From: Sulfitobacter sp.
GTDB lineage: Bacteria; Pseudomonadota; Alphaproteobacteria; Rhodobacterales; Rhodobacteraceae
Length of the DNA: 8,168 bases
Direction of reading: 5' to 3'
NCBI GenBank assembly: GCA_024636405.1
Contig: JAGXHC010000203.1
Coordinates: forward strand, 1-8,168
Shown here: one piece after another, positions 1 through 6,683 of the stretch
Layout of the letters: the number at the start of each line of letters is the position of its first letter
Numbering within the stretch: position 1 is the first letter of the stretch
The notes under the pieces: model-generated
Databases searched by the model: none
What the model saw: the letters and a program-made list of their open reading frames with translations, nothing else
Told to the model about the DNA's origin: nothing
Program-made: the position numbers and the translations under genes

Positions 1-764
1 AGCTCAAGCGTGGCTTCCATCAGGCGTTTTTCGGTAAAGGGGTCGCCGACCTGTACGGTAGGGCGCTTTTCCTCAATCGTGTCGTCAAATTCCGCAGAGG
101 CCATGGTGGCGCCGCCGACGCCGTCGCGGCCAGTCTTGGCCCCGAGGTATACCACGGGCATACCGACCCCCGAGGCGGCGGAGTAAAAGATCTTGTCTGC
201 ATCCGCCAGCCCGGCAGCAAAGGCGTTGACCAGACAATTGCCGTCATAGGCTGCGTCAAAGCGTACTTCGCCGCCCACGGTGGGCACACCAAAACAATTG
301 CCATAGCCGCCGACACCGGCCACGACTCCGTGGACCAGTTGGCGCGTCTTGGGGTGGTCGGGGCGACCAAAGCTGAGCGCGTTCATCGCAGCGATTGGGC
401 GCGCGCCCATGGTGAAGACATCGCGCAGGATGCCGCCGACACCCGTGGCAGCACCCTGATAGGGTTCAATGTAGGACGGGTGATTGTGGCTTTCCATTTT
501 GAAGACCAGCGCCTGACCGTCGCCGATGTCCACGACGCCTGCGTTTTCACCCGGTCCGCAAATCACCTGAGGGCCTTCGGTGGGCAGGGTGCGCAGCCAT
601 TTCTTGGATGACTTGTAAGAGCAATGCTCATTCCACATGGCCGAGAAGATCCCCAGTTCCGTGAACGATGGCGCGCGACCGATGATGTCGAGGATGGTGG
701 TGTATTCATCCTGCGACAGGCCGTGGGCCTTGATCAGGTCAGGCGTAATGGCTGGATCGGTCAT
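1..764 (-). CDS. purL: Phosphoribosylformylglycinamidine synthase subunit PurL, N-terminal 254 codons (cut by the left window edge)
   Basis: PurL makes formylglycinamidine ribonucleotide (FGAM) from FGAR, ATP and glutamine-derived ammonia, step four of purine synthesis. It works in the cytoplasm with PurQ and PurS. The frame is open from ATG at 764 to the window edge and begins [20 protein letters not shown]. Visible family motifs are [11 protein letters not shown] (residues 44-54, containing the conserved His47), GENAG (72-76), KMESHNHPS (89-97, the nucleotide/Mg binding segment), and [20 protein letters not shown] from about 104. The N-terminus matches the short PurL type (roughly 720 aa) used with separate PurS and PurQ, not the long PurL of E. 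coli. A GGGGA ribosome binding site at 772-776 lies 7 bases before the ATG. About two thirds of the protein, including the C-terminal domains, lies outside the window. No frameshift is seen. Confidence 0.96.
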   Translation of the reverse strand, partial: MTDPAITPDLIKAHGLSQDEYTTILDIIGRAPSFTELGIFSAMWNEHCSYKSSKKWLRTLPTEGPQVICGPGENAGVVDIGDGQALVFKMESHNHPSYIEPYQGAATGVGGILRDVFTMGARPIAAMNALSFGRPDHPKTRQLVHGVVAGVGGYGNCFGVPTVGGEVRFDAAYDGNCLVNAFAAGLADADKIFYSAASGVGMPVVYLGAKTGRDGVGGATMASAEFDDTIEEKRPTVQVGDPFTEKRLMEATLE

Positions 765-972
765 GATGATGTCCCCGGATGGCGCAGTGCACCGCCCTCA
801 TAGAACAGGGGCAGGGCGGGGAAAAGGGGCAATGCGGGCATGCCTGATCGGGGCTGAGGGGGGTAGGGTGCACGGCGCGGCTCCGCCGTGGATTGCCAGC
901 TTGGCAGAGCGGCGTACAGGCATGGCCTTGGGCAAGGTGCAACCGCTGCGCGCTGTCGCGGTGGCGAGTGGG
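765..972. other. Purine leader/spacer rich in GC inverted repeats, no gene seen
   Basis: This stretch separates purL from the small-RNA terminator and shows no convincing ORF. It holds a series of inverted repeats: CCGCCCT/AGGGCGG at 792-798 and 813-819 (14-base loop); CACGGCG/CGCCGTG at 871-877 and 884-890 (6-base loop); TGCCA/TGGCA at 894-898 and 902-906; and CCTTG/CAAGG at 926-930 and 933-937. None is followed by a T-run on either strand, so they do not look like standard terminators. On the minus strand the 792-819 hairpin would end about 27 bases before the purL start codon, so it could sit in the purL leader. No clear -35/-10 pair for purL could be identified. I cannot name a riboswitch class for it. 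Confidence 0.4.
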
Positions 973-1001
973 AAAAAAAAGGCCGAGCATAAAGCTCGGC
1001 C
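973..1001 (-). terminator. Rho-independent terminator
   Basis: Read on the minus strand this is GGCCGAGC, loop TTTAT, GCTCGGCC, then eight T. The stem is a perfect 8 bp (arms at 994-1001 and 981-988) and the T-run is 973-980. On the plus strand the hairpin is preceded by A and not followed by T, so it works in one direction only. It would end the candidate small RNA and also insulate purL from lysR read-through. Confidence 0.9.
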
Positions 1002-1051
1002 AAGTCCAACAGGGAGGTATGAAGAGACTGCCCGGAGGCCGTCGTCTTCAT
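973..1051 (-). ncRNA. Candidate small regulatory RNA with two CCUCC (anti-Shine-Dalgarno) motifs
   Basis: Three modules occur in order on the minus strand. First is a 5' stem-loop: ATGAAGAC (1051-1044) pairs with GTCTCTTCAT (1028-1019) with a 2-base bulge. It encloses GCC-TCCG-GGC (1039-1030), which leaves a CCUCC motif in the loop. Second is an unpaired linker with CCUCCC (1017-1012). Third is a strong intrinsic terminator (1001-973). Length would be about 79 nt if transcription starts near 1051, which fits the promoter-like element at 1058-1086. Rhodobacteraceae are known to carry stress sRNAs (the CcsR family) with exposed CCUCC-type motifs. Similarity to that group is my inference and membership is unproven. 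A 5' ATG at 1051 opens a frame (MKTTASGQSL...) that lacks a ribosome binding site and reads through the terminator, so coding is unlikely. Confidence 0.55.
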
Positions 1052-1057
1052 GATGCT

Positions 1058-1086
1058 CAATTAGGCAGCACGGCTGCCCGGATCAA
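1058..1086 (-). promoter_or_regulatory. Possible promoter of the small-RNA gene
   Basis: On the minus strand TTGATC (1086-1081) and TAATTG (1063-1058) are 17 bases apart. The -35-like part is good (TTGA); the -10-like part is poor against TATAAT. The embedded TGATCC recalls the -35 of RpoE-type promoters in Rhodobacter, which would suit a stress RNA, but this is a weak resemblance. The expected start near 1051 coincides with the base of the first RNA stem. A perfect 6-bp inverted repeat, GGCAGC-acg-GCTGCC (1064-1078), fills most of the spacer. It could be an operator or a weak end signal for lysR. Confidence 0.3.
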
Positions 1087-1136
1087 GGGCGAACGTATGT
1101 TTTTGCATGCATGTCAGATATGCGGAAAACGCATGA

Positions 1137-2042
1137 CTAGCGGTTTTCCTTCTCCCGCAGTTGCTTGCGGTAGGTAATGATCTCATCCTGGACAAAATCC
1201 TTGAACGCGGCAACGCGTTTGGATTGGCGCAATTCTTCAGGATACGCGAGGAAGACAGGTACATCAGCCGATTCGACTTCGGGGAGGACCTGAACCAGAT
1301 CGGGGAAATCCTGTGTCAGGTAGTCCGGCAGCACGCCAATGCCCAGATTGTGCAGCACGCCCTGTAGCACGCCGAAGTAATTGTTGACCGTCAGCAGGGA
1401 ACGCACGTCGTTCGCCATCAATTGCTGGATCAGGTTCATGCCCGCGCTGACCTGATCGCTGACGGTGTTCTGGCAGATCAGGCGGTGGTCGGCCATGTCC
1501 TCGATGCGTTTGGGTGTGCCGTTGTCGGCCAGATATTTCGGGCTGGCATAAAGACACATGCGCACGGTCATCAGGCGCTTGCGGATCAGATCGGACTGGG
1601 ACGGTTCCTTCATCCGGATCGCGACGTCGGCTTCGCGCATCGGCAGATCCAGCACACGTTCCTCAAGCATCAGGTCAACCTTGAGATCGGGATACTTCTC
1701 ATAAAGTTTGGGCAGGCGCGGCGCGAGCCACAGCGTGCCGAAGCCTGTGGTGGTGGTGACGCGCAATTCGCCGAACACTTCCTCTTCGCTGTCGCGGATG
1801 CGTGCGGCGGCCGTGTCGAGGCGTTTGGTCATGGCGCTGGTGGCGTCAAACAGCAACTCACCCTGTTCGGTGAGGATCAGCCCGCGGGCGTGTCGGTGAA
1901 ACAGGTTGGTGTTGAGCTGTTCTTCCAGCCCGCGAATTTGGCGGCTGACTGCGGATTGCGACAGGTTCAGTTTATCACCTGCGTGAGTCAGCGACCCCGC
2001 ATCCGCAACCGCGTGAAAAATTCTCAGCTTATCCCAGTCCAT
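1137..2042 (-). CDS. LysR-family transcriptional regulator, divergent from the indolepyruvate oxidoreductase gene
   Basis: A 301-aa LysR-type regulator beginning MDWDKLRIFHAVADAGSLTH. The winged helix-turn-helix occupies about residues 4-63 with the recognition region LNLSQSAVSRQIRGLEEQL. The effector-binding (periplasmic-binding-protein fold) domain starts near GELRVTTTTGFGTLWLAPRL and runs to the C-terminus; EADVAIRM and the NYFGVLQGVLHNLGIGVLPDYL segment are typical. The frame extends upstream to a TTG at 2093, adding 17 residues. I prefer ATG at 2042 because LysR proteins normally begin a few residues before the helix-turn-helix, and a TATAAG -10-like element at 2084-2079 would place the transcript start downstream of that TTG. 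No strong ribosome binding site precedes 2042 (only AAGAAAG). A GGAAAAC/GTTTTCC inverted repeat (1124-1130, 1143-1149) overlaps the stop. Divergence from the oxidoreductase, with an operator between them, suggests it regulates that gene; the effector is unknown, perhaps an arylpyruvate or aryl-acetyl compound. Confidence 0.93.
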   Translation of the reverse strand: MDWDKLRIFHAVADAGSLTHAGDKLNLSQSAVSRQIRGLEEQLNTNLFHRHARGLILTEQGELLFDATSAMTKRLDTAAARIRDSEEEVFGELRVTTTTGFGTLWLAPRLPKLYEKYPDLKVDLMLEERVLDLPMREADVAIRMKEPSQSDLIRKRLMTVRMCLYASPKYLADNGTPKRIEDMADHRLICQNTVSDQVSAGMNLIQQLMANDVRSLLTVNNYFGVLQGVLHNLGIGVLPDYLTQDFPDLVQVLPEVESADVPVFLAYPEELRQSKRVAAFKDFVQDEIITYRKQLREKENR

Positions 2043-2143
2043 CGTATCAATGCTTTCTTTGGCTTGAGTGTGTCCTAGCTTATATTGCAACAAAAAACAG
2101 GGGGTCTTGGGGGCGCGGATCCGCTGGGGCGAAATAAACCGGC

Positions 2144-2172
2144 TATACAGGTCAGTAATTGTGACCTATAAA
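2144..2172 (+). promoter_or_regulatory. Likely promoter of the indolepyruvate oxidoreductase gene
   Basis: TATACA (2144-2149) and TATAAA (2167-2172) are separated by exactly 17 bases. They match sigma-70 consensus at 4 of 6 and 5 of 6 positions. The expected start near 2179 gives a leader of about 40 bases ending in a strong ribosome binding site (AGGGAGG, 2206-2212, 7 bases before the ATG). The LysR-type operator fills the spacer between the two elements. Confidence 0.55.
2149..2167. promoter_or_regulatory. LysR-type operator (T-N11-A box)
   Basis: AGGTCA (2149-2154), 7 bases, TGACCT (2162-2167) form a perfect 6-bp inverted repeat. The core TCAGTAATTGTGA (2152-2164) satisfies the LysR-family T-N11-A rule with dyad symmetry. 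Two further symmetric pairs (TA/TA) lie just outside after one mismatch. It is the best dyad of this class in the divergent 177-bp gap between the LysR gene and the oxidoreductase gene, which is the usual place for a regulator of this family to bind. That this LysR protein is the one binding here is inferred from position. Confidence 0.7.
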
Positions 2173-2219
2173 TCGGCTCAAACATGCCAGACTGACATGA
2201 ACCCCAGGGAGGCCACGTC

Positions 2220-5200
2220 ATGACGACCCAGAAGATTTCGCTCAACGACCGCTTTGATCTTGATAAAAGCCCGGTGCTGCTGAACGGCACGCAGGCGCTG
2301 GTGCGGATGATGATGATGCAGGCGGCACGCGACCGCGCGGCGGGGCTGAACACGGCTGGCTATGTGACCGGCTATCGCGGAAGCCCGCTGGGCGCGGTCG
2401 ATTTGCAGATGGCAAAGGCCGAAAAGGTGCTGACGCCTTATAATGTCAAGTTTCATCCGGGTCTGAACGAGGATCTGGCGGCGACCGCGCTGTGGGGCAG
2501 CCAGCAGGCGGAATTGCGCGGCGAAGGCAAATACGACGGTGTCTTTGGTCTGTGGTACGGCAAGGGGCCGGGGGTGGACCGGTCTGGCGATGTGATGCGG
2601 CACGCGAATATGGCAGGCACATCAGCCCACGGCGGCGTGCTGATGGCGATGGGCGATGACCATACCGGTGAATCTTCCACCGTGTTGCACCAGTCGGAGT
2701 GGGCGCTGGTGGATGCCTATATGCCCGTGGTGTCACCTGCGGGCGTGCAGGAGATTATGGATTACGGGCTTTATGGCTGGGCGCTGTCGCGGTTCTCGGG
2801 TCTGTGGGTTGGTCTTAAGACGATGAAGGACACCGTGGAGGCAACAAGTGTGGTTGACGGCGATCCGCACCGCATGAAGCTTGTCATGCCACAGTTTGAC
2901 ATGCCGCAAGGCGGGCTGAACATTCGCCTTGGTGATACGCCGCATCTGCAGGAAGCGCGGATGATTGATTACAAGCGCTTTGCCGCAGAAGCGTTTTCGC
3001 ATGCCAACAGAATGGACAAACGGGTCTGGGGCAAACGTGGTGCCAAGATCGGTTTTGCCGCGGCGGGCAAGAATTGGCTTGATCTGGTGCATGCGCTGTC
3101 GCTGCTCAATATCGATGAGAACGAGGCCGAGCGGTTGGGGATCACGACCTATAAGATCGGCCAGACCTTCCCGCTTGATATGCGCGGGTTCCACGACTGG
3201 GCCGAAGGGCTGGATCTGATCGTGGTGGTCGAGGAAAAGCGCAAGCTGATCGAAGTGCAGGTCAAAGAGGCGCTGTTTTCGGACACGCACCGGCGTGTCT
3301 ATGGCTGGCACAAGGGCGGCGGTGCCGGGATGGAGCATGGCGAGGAACTGTTCCCGACACGTGGCGCGTTGGACCCGATCTGGATTGCGGAAAAGCTGGG
3401 CGGGATATTGCTGGAGGAAGGCCGCACCACGGACGGCATTCGCGCCGGTCTGGATGCGCTGGGCGATGCCCGCCGCGCAGACAACGCCGAAGACATTGCG
3501 GCGCGTCTGCCGTATTATTGTTCGGGCTGTCCGCATAACACCTCTACCAAGGTGCCGGAGGGCAGCCGCGCTTATGCCGGGATCGGCTGTCACTATATGG
3601 TGCAGTGGATGGACCGCGAGACCACCGGTTTCACCCATATGGGCGGTGAAGGCGCCAACTGGATCGGCGAGGCGCCTTTTTCCACCACGCCGCATGTGTT
3701 CCAGAACCTTGGCGATGGGACATATAATCATTCTGGCGTTCAGGCGATCCGTGCGGCGCTCGCTGCGGGGGTGAACATCACCTACAAGATCCTTTATAAT
3801 GACGCTGTGGCGATGACCGGTGGTCAGCACAACGAGGGCGATCTGGACGCCTACCGCATTGTGGCAGAGCTCAAGGCGATGGGTGTGCGCAATATCGCGG
3901 TGGTTTACGACGAAAAGGAAGACGTCGATCTGAAGCGGTTCACCGGCGTCGAAATCCATGAACGTGCTGAAATGGACAATGTGCAGAAGGCCTTTACCAA
4001 GCATGAAGGCGTCAGCGCCATCGTCTATATTCAGACCTGTGCTGCCGAAAAACGCCGCCGTCGCAAGCGGGGTCTGTTTCCCGACCCCGACAAGCGCGTG
4101 TTCATCAATGAAGATGTCTGCGAAGGCTGTGGCGATTGCGGGGTGCAATCCAATTGCGTCTCGATCGTGCCGAACGAGACCGAACTGGGCCGCAAGCGTG
4201 CGATTGATCAATCGTCGTGCAACAAGGATTATTCCTGCGTCAAAGGCTTCTGCCCGTCTTTCGTGACGCTTGAGGGGGCCAAGATCCGCAAAGACCCGAC
4301 GACCGAGATTACGATTCCCGATCTGCCGATGCCGGACCTGCCGCGCATCAACGGCACCTATAATGTGGTGATCACCGGGGTCGGCGGCACCGGTGTTGTC
4401 ACTGTGGGCGCATTGTTGGCGCAGGCCGCGCAGCTTGATGGCAAAGGTGCCGGCATGATGGAGATGGCCGGGCTTGCGCAAAAGGGCGGCGCGGTGCATA
4501 TCCATTGTCGGCTCGCCGAAAAACCGGGCGATATCAGCGCGATCCGGGTCGCCACAGGCGAGGCTGACGCGTTGATCGGCGGCGATCTGGTGGTGTCTGC
4601 GGGGAACAAGACGCTGGGGCTGACGAAGGCGGGGCGCACGGGTGCCGTGGTCAATTCACACCAGATCATTACCGGCGATTTCACCCGCGATACGGAATTT
4701 CAGCTGCCCTACGACCGGCTGAGCCTTGCGTTGGAGGCGCGGATGAAAGAGCGCCTGACGATGTTTGACGCCTCTGATCTGGCCAAGGCTGCGCTTGGCG
4801 ATTCGATCTTTTCCAACATGATGATATTCGGTGCAGCCTGGCAGCAGGGTTTGCTGCCGCTCACGCTGGAGAGCATTCAGGAGGCGATCAGCCTGAACGG
4901 TGCCGCGGTGGAGCGTAACCTGCGCGCGTTTGATCTGGGTCGCTGGGCAGCGCTTTATCCACAGGACGCGGCATCGGTTATTGCGCCGAATGTGGTTGGT
5001 TTGCCAAAATCGCTGGACGAAAAGATTGCGTTCCGGATGGCGCATTTGACGGACTATCAGGGCAAACGATTGGCACGCCGCTATGCGCGGATGCTGGACG
5101 GGATCACCGACCGCAGCGTAAAGACAGCCGTCGCACTGGGGTTCCATAAGGTGTTGGCCTATAAGGATGAATACGAAGTTGCGCGTCTGCTGTTGACCAG

Positions 5201-5636
5201 TCGTGACAAGGTGCGCGCGGAGTTTGATGGCGATTTCAAGATGACCTTCCATATGGCCCCGCCGATCATATCCAAACAGGGGCCGGACGGGCGCCCGATG
5301 AAGCGCGAATTTGGCCAATGGCTTGAGGGACCTTTGCGGCTTATGGCAAAGTTCAAAGGGCTGCGCGGCACGCCGTTTGATCCCTTTGGCTATACCGCCG
5401 AGCGCAGAATGGAGCGCGCGTTGATCACCCAGTACGAAGTGGACATGACCGAAGTCCTGCCCAAGCTCACCGATCAGACCCGCGAGGCGATTGTGGCGCT
5501 GGCTGAATTGCCGTTGCAGATCCGTGGCTTTGGCCCGGTCAAGCAGGCGAACGAGCAAAAAGCGGCAAAGCGGCGCGAAGAATTGCTGAGTGTGATCCGT
5601 TCAGGAGGCTGCGCGACGGCGCGGGCGGCGGAGTAG
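2220..5636 (+). CDS. Indolepyruvate ferredoxin oxidoreductase, single-chain (alpha-beta fused) form
   Basis: A 1138-aa thiamine diphosphate and iron-sulfur enzyme expected to convert indolepyruvate or another arylpyruvate plus CoA to aryl-acetyl-CoA and CO2, passing electrons to ferredoxin or a similar carrier. Order of parts: the N-terminal pyrimidine-binding domain has GYRGSPLG (51-58) and E84, probably the cofactor-activating glutamate. A middle region carries CSGCPHNTST (434-443). The ThDP diphosphate-binding domain shows GIGCH (454-458), MGGEGANW (474-481) and GDG (498-500) through N527. A ferredoxin-like cysteine cluster spans C634-C678. The gamma-type domain has GVGGTG (720-725) and MEMAGLAQKGGAV. 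A C-terminal region of roughly 200 aa is typical of the long proteobacterial form. AGGGAGG lies 7 bases before the ATG. Archaeal enzymes are split into IorA and IorB; here they are one chain. In the roseobacter Phaeobacter this type of enzyme (called Ior1 there) works in phenylalanine breakdown via phenylacetyl-CoA, so phenylpyruvate may be the real substrate. Confidence 0.95.
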   Translation: MTTQKISLNDRFDLDKSPVLLNGTQALVRMMMMQAARDRAAGLNTAGYVTGYRGSPLGAVDLQMAKAEKVLTPYNVKFHPGLNEDLAATALWGSQQAELRGEGKYDGVFGLWYGKGPGVDRSGDVMRHANMAGTSAHGGVLMAMGDDHTGESSTVLHQSEWALVDAYMPVVSPAGVQEIMDYGLYGWALSRFSGLWVGLKTMKDTVEATSVVDGDPHRMKLVMPQFDMPQGGLNIRLGDTPHLQEARMIDYKRFAAEAFSHANRMDKRVWGKRGAKIGFAAAGKNWLDLVHALSLLNIDENEAERLGITTYKIGQTFPLDMRGFHDWAEGLDLIVVVEEKRKLIEVQVKEALFSDTHRRVYGWHKGGGAGMEHGEELFPTRGALDPIWIAEKLGGILLEEGRTTDGIRAGLDALGDARRADNAEDIAARLPYYCSGCPHNTSTKVPEGSRAYAGIGCHYMVQWMDRETTGFTHMGGEGANWIGEAPFSTTPHVFQNLGDGTYNHSGVQAIRAALAAGVNITYKILYNDAVAMTGGQHNEGDLDAYRIVAELKAMGVRNIAVVYDEKEDVDLKRFTGVEIHERAEMDNVQKAFTKHEGVSAIVYIQTCAAEKRRRRKRGLFPDPDKRVFINEDVCEGCGDCGVQSNCVSIVPNETELGRKRAIDQSSCNKDYSCVKGFCPSFVTLEGAKIRKDPTTEITIPDLPMPDLPRINGTYNVVITGVGGTGVVTVGALLAQAAQLDGKGAGMMEMAGLAQKGGAVHIHCRLAEKPGDISAIRVATGEADALIGGDLVVSAGNKTLGLTKAGRTGAVVNSHQIITGDFTRDTEFQLPYDRLSLALEARMKERLTMFDASDLAKAALGDSIFSNMMIFGAAWQQGLLPLTLESIQEAISLNGAAVERNLRAFDLGRWAALYPQDAASVIAPNVVGLPKSLDEKIAFRMAHLTDYQGKRLARRYARMLDGITDRSVKTAVALGFHKVLAYKDEYEVARLLLTSRDKVRAEFDGDFKMTFHMAPPIISKQGPDGRPMKREFGQWLEGPLRLMAKFKGLRGTPFDPFGYTAERRMERALITQYEVDMTEVLPKLTDQTREAIVALAELPLQIRGFGPVKQANEQKAAKRREELLSVIRSGGCATARAAE

Positions 5637-5646
5637 TCATTGGCTT

Positions 5647-5682
5647 TGCCGTCCACGCGCGGTGTCAATCGCGTGGGCGGCA
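5647..5682 (+). terminator. Strong hairpin after the oxidoreductase gene, probable T-less terminator
   Basis: TGCCGTCCACGCG (5647-5659) pairs with CGCGTGGGCGGCA (5670-5682) over 13 bp with one G-U pair and a 10-base loop. It begins 11 bases after the oxidoreductase stop, where a terminator is expected. No T-run follows on either strand, so it may act as a transcript 3' end stabiliser or rely on another factor. It is flanked by a 7-base direct repeat TCATTGG (5637-5643 and 5690-5696). Confidence 0.5.
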
Positions 5683-5837
5683 TTGGGCATCATTGGAATG
5701 TCTTGCCGCAAATGGCAAAGCGATGATGGATTTCCGCCGTAAAGCGACATATGAGTCTGTTATCAACCCCGGTTCGGTGCGCCGAACGGAGGGTGAAGTT
5801 CGAGATAGGGCCGCGTGCCCAAAGGTGACAGCGACAG
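5683..5837 (+). other. murI leader region, no gene seen
   Basis: Together with the preceding hairpin this makes a 201-base gap. It has a TTGCC/GGCAA inverted repeat (5703-5707, 5714-5718) and a compact stem-loop GTTCGG-TGCG-CCGAAC (5772-5787) about 50 bases before murI. Only very short ORFs occur. A murI promoter is likely here because the gap is long and a hairpin precedes it, but I could not pick a convincing -35/-10 pair. The murI ribosome binding site is AAGGTGA at 5822-5828, 9 bases before its ATG. Confidence 0.35.
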
Positions 5838-6647
5838 ATGGCAGTTGGAATTTTTGATTCGGGCCTTGGCGGGTTGACCGTCTGGTCCGCCGTGCAAAAG
5901 CGTTTGCCGGATGTGGATTTCGTCTATCTCGCGGACAGCGCCCACGCGCCTTACGGCGTGCGCACGGCGGATGACATTTATGATCTGACCTGTGCCGCCG
6001 TGCAGCGGCTTTTTGATGCGGGCTGTGATCTGGTTGTTCTGGCATGCAATACCGCCTCGGCTGCGGCGTTGCGGCGGATGCAGGAAAGCTGGGTGCCGGA
6101 GGGCAAGCGTGTATTGGGTGTGCTGGTGCCCCTGATCGAAGCGCTGACGGAGCGGCAGTGGGGCGACAATTCCCCGCCGCGCCAAGTTTCCCTGCAGCAT
6201 GTCGCGCTGTTCGCGACCCCCGCCACCGTGGCAAGCCGCGCGTTTCAGCGCGAACTGGCGTTCCGCGCGATCGGTGTGGACGTCGAGGGGCAGGCCTGCG
6301 GCGGTGTCGTGGATGCAATTGAGGACGGGGATTTCATCCTTGCTGAAGCGCTGGTCCGCAGTCATGTCGATGCCCTGAAACGCAAGATGCCCGAACCACA
6401 GGCGGCGATTCTCGGATGTACACATTACCCGTTGATGCAGGAGGCGTTTCAAACTGCACTGGGGCCTGATGTTCAGGTGTTCAGCCAGGCAAATCTGGTT
6501 GCTGACAGCCTTGCTGATTATCTGCGGCGGCATCCGAACATGCTGGGACGCGGGGATGCGGCATTGTTGACAACGGGTGATCCGAAGCGCGTCAGCAGCC
6601 GCGCGACACAATTCCTGCGACGACCTATCGCATTTGAAGCGGCCTGA
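5838..6647 (+). CDS. murI: Glutamate racemase
   Basis: Interconverts L- and D-glutamate in the cytoplasm without a cofactor, supplying D-glutamate for the peptidoglycan peptide. The 269-aa length is normal for the family. Both halves of the aspartate/glutamate racemase fold are visible with their catalytic cysteines: Cys70 in ACNTASA and Cys194 in GCTHYP, with His196 beside the latter. The substrate loop signatures DSGLGGL (7-13) and APYG (37-40) are intact. The start at ATG 5838 is supported by AAGGTGA 9 bases upstream and by the family N-terminus (GIFDSGLGG from residue 4). It is preceded by a 201-base gap and followed after 36 bases by argC, which has its own promoter-like element, so it may be transcribed alone or with argC. 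Confidence 0.95.
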   Translation: MAVGIFDSGLGGLTVWSAVQKRLPDVDFVYLADSAHAPYGVRTADDIYDLTCAAVQRLFDAGCDLVVLACNTASAAALRRMQESWVPEGKRVLGVLVPLIEALTERQWGDNSPPRQVSLQHVALFATPATVASRAFQRELAFRAIGVDVEGQACGGVVDAIEDGDFILAEALVRSHVDALKRKMPEPQAAILGCTHYPLMQEAFQTALGPDVQVFSQANLVADSLADYLRRHPNMLGRGDAALLTTGDPKRVSSRATQFLRRPIAFEAA

Positions 6648-6660
6648 ACCTATCTATAAT
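6634..6660 (+). promoter_or_regulatory. Probable promoter of argC-ccmE, partly inside the murI 3' end
   Basis: A perfect TATAAT sits at 6655-6660, 8 bases after the murI stop. TTGAAG (6634-6639), inside the last murI codons, gives a 4-of-6 -35 at a shortish 15-base spacing. The transcript would start near 6667, leaving a leader of about 17 bases that carries GGGGAG (6674-6679) ahead of the argC ATG at 6684. No ARG-box-like dyad is evident nearby. Confidence 0.5.
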
Positions 6661-6683
6661 CTGTTGCAGACTTGGGGAGTCAC

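Noticed and set aside
976..1051. Small peptide frame starting MKTTASGQSL on the minus strand
   Set aside because: No ribosome binding site before the ATG, and the frame crosses the terminator hairpin and T-run, which would end the transcript before a stop codon. A noncoding RNA explains the segment better.
1124..1149. GGAAAAC/GTTTTCC inverted repeat overlapping the lysR stop codon, considered as a terminator
   Set aside because: The stem is A/T-rich with a 12-base loop, no T-run follows on the minus strand, and part of it lies inside the coding sequence.
893..1177. Plus-strand frame with an AGGGAGGT next to an internal ATG at 1019
   Set aside because: The apparent ribosome binding site abuts the ATG with no spacing and is the complement of the CCUCCC of the candidate small RNA. 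The frame runs into the lysR 3' end and has no family resemblance.
1422..2078. 218-codon plus-strand frame opposite the LysR gene
   Set aside because: Antisense to a clear LysR gene, with low-complexity composition and no family signature.
2043..2093. TTG start at 2093 extending the LysR protein by 17 residues
   Set aside because: The added residues precede the normal LysR N-terminus, no ribosome binding site supports the TTG, and a TATAAG -10-like element at 2079-2084 would put the transcript start downstream of it.
2115..2124. Perfect 10-bp palindrome GCGGATCCGC in the divergent promoter region
   Set aside because: Short, GC-rich and without the T-N11-A pattern. The dyad at 2149-2167 is a much better operator, and this one may be chance.
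2733..4505. 590-codon open frame on the minus strand opposite the oxidoreductase gene
   Set aside because: It lies entirely within a well-supported gene, its translation (rich in His, Arg, Ala) shows no recognisable domain, and no ribosome binding site or promoter is apparent. Long antisense frames are common opposite GC-rich genes.
5763..6611. 282-codon minus-strand frame opposite murI
   Set aside because: Opposite an intact glutamate racemase with both catalytic cysteines; the translation has no recognisable motif.
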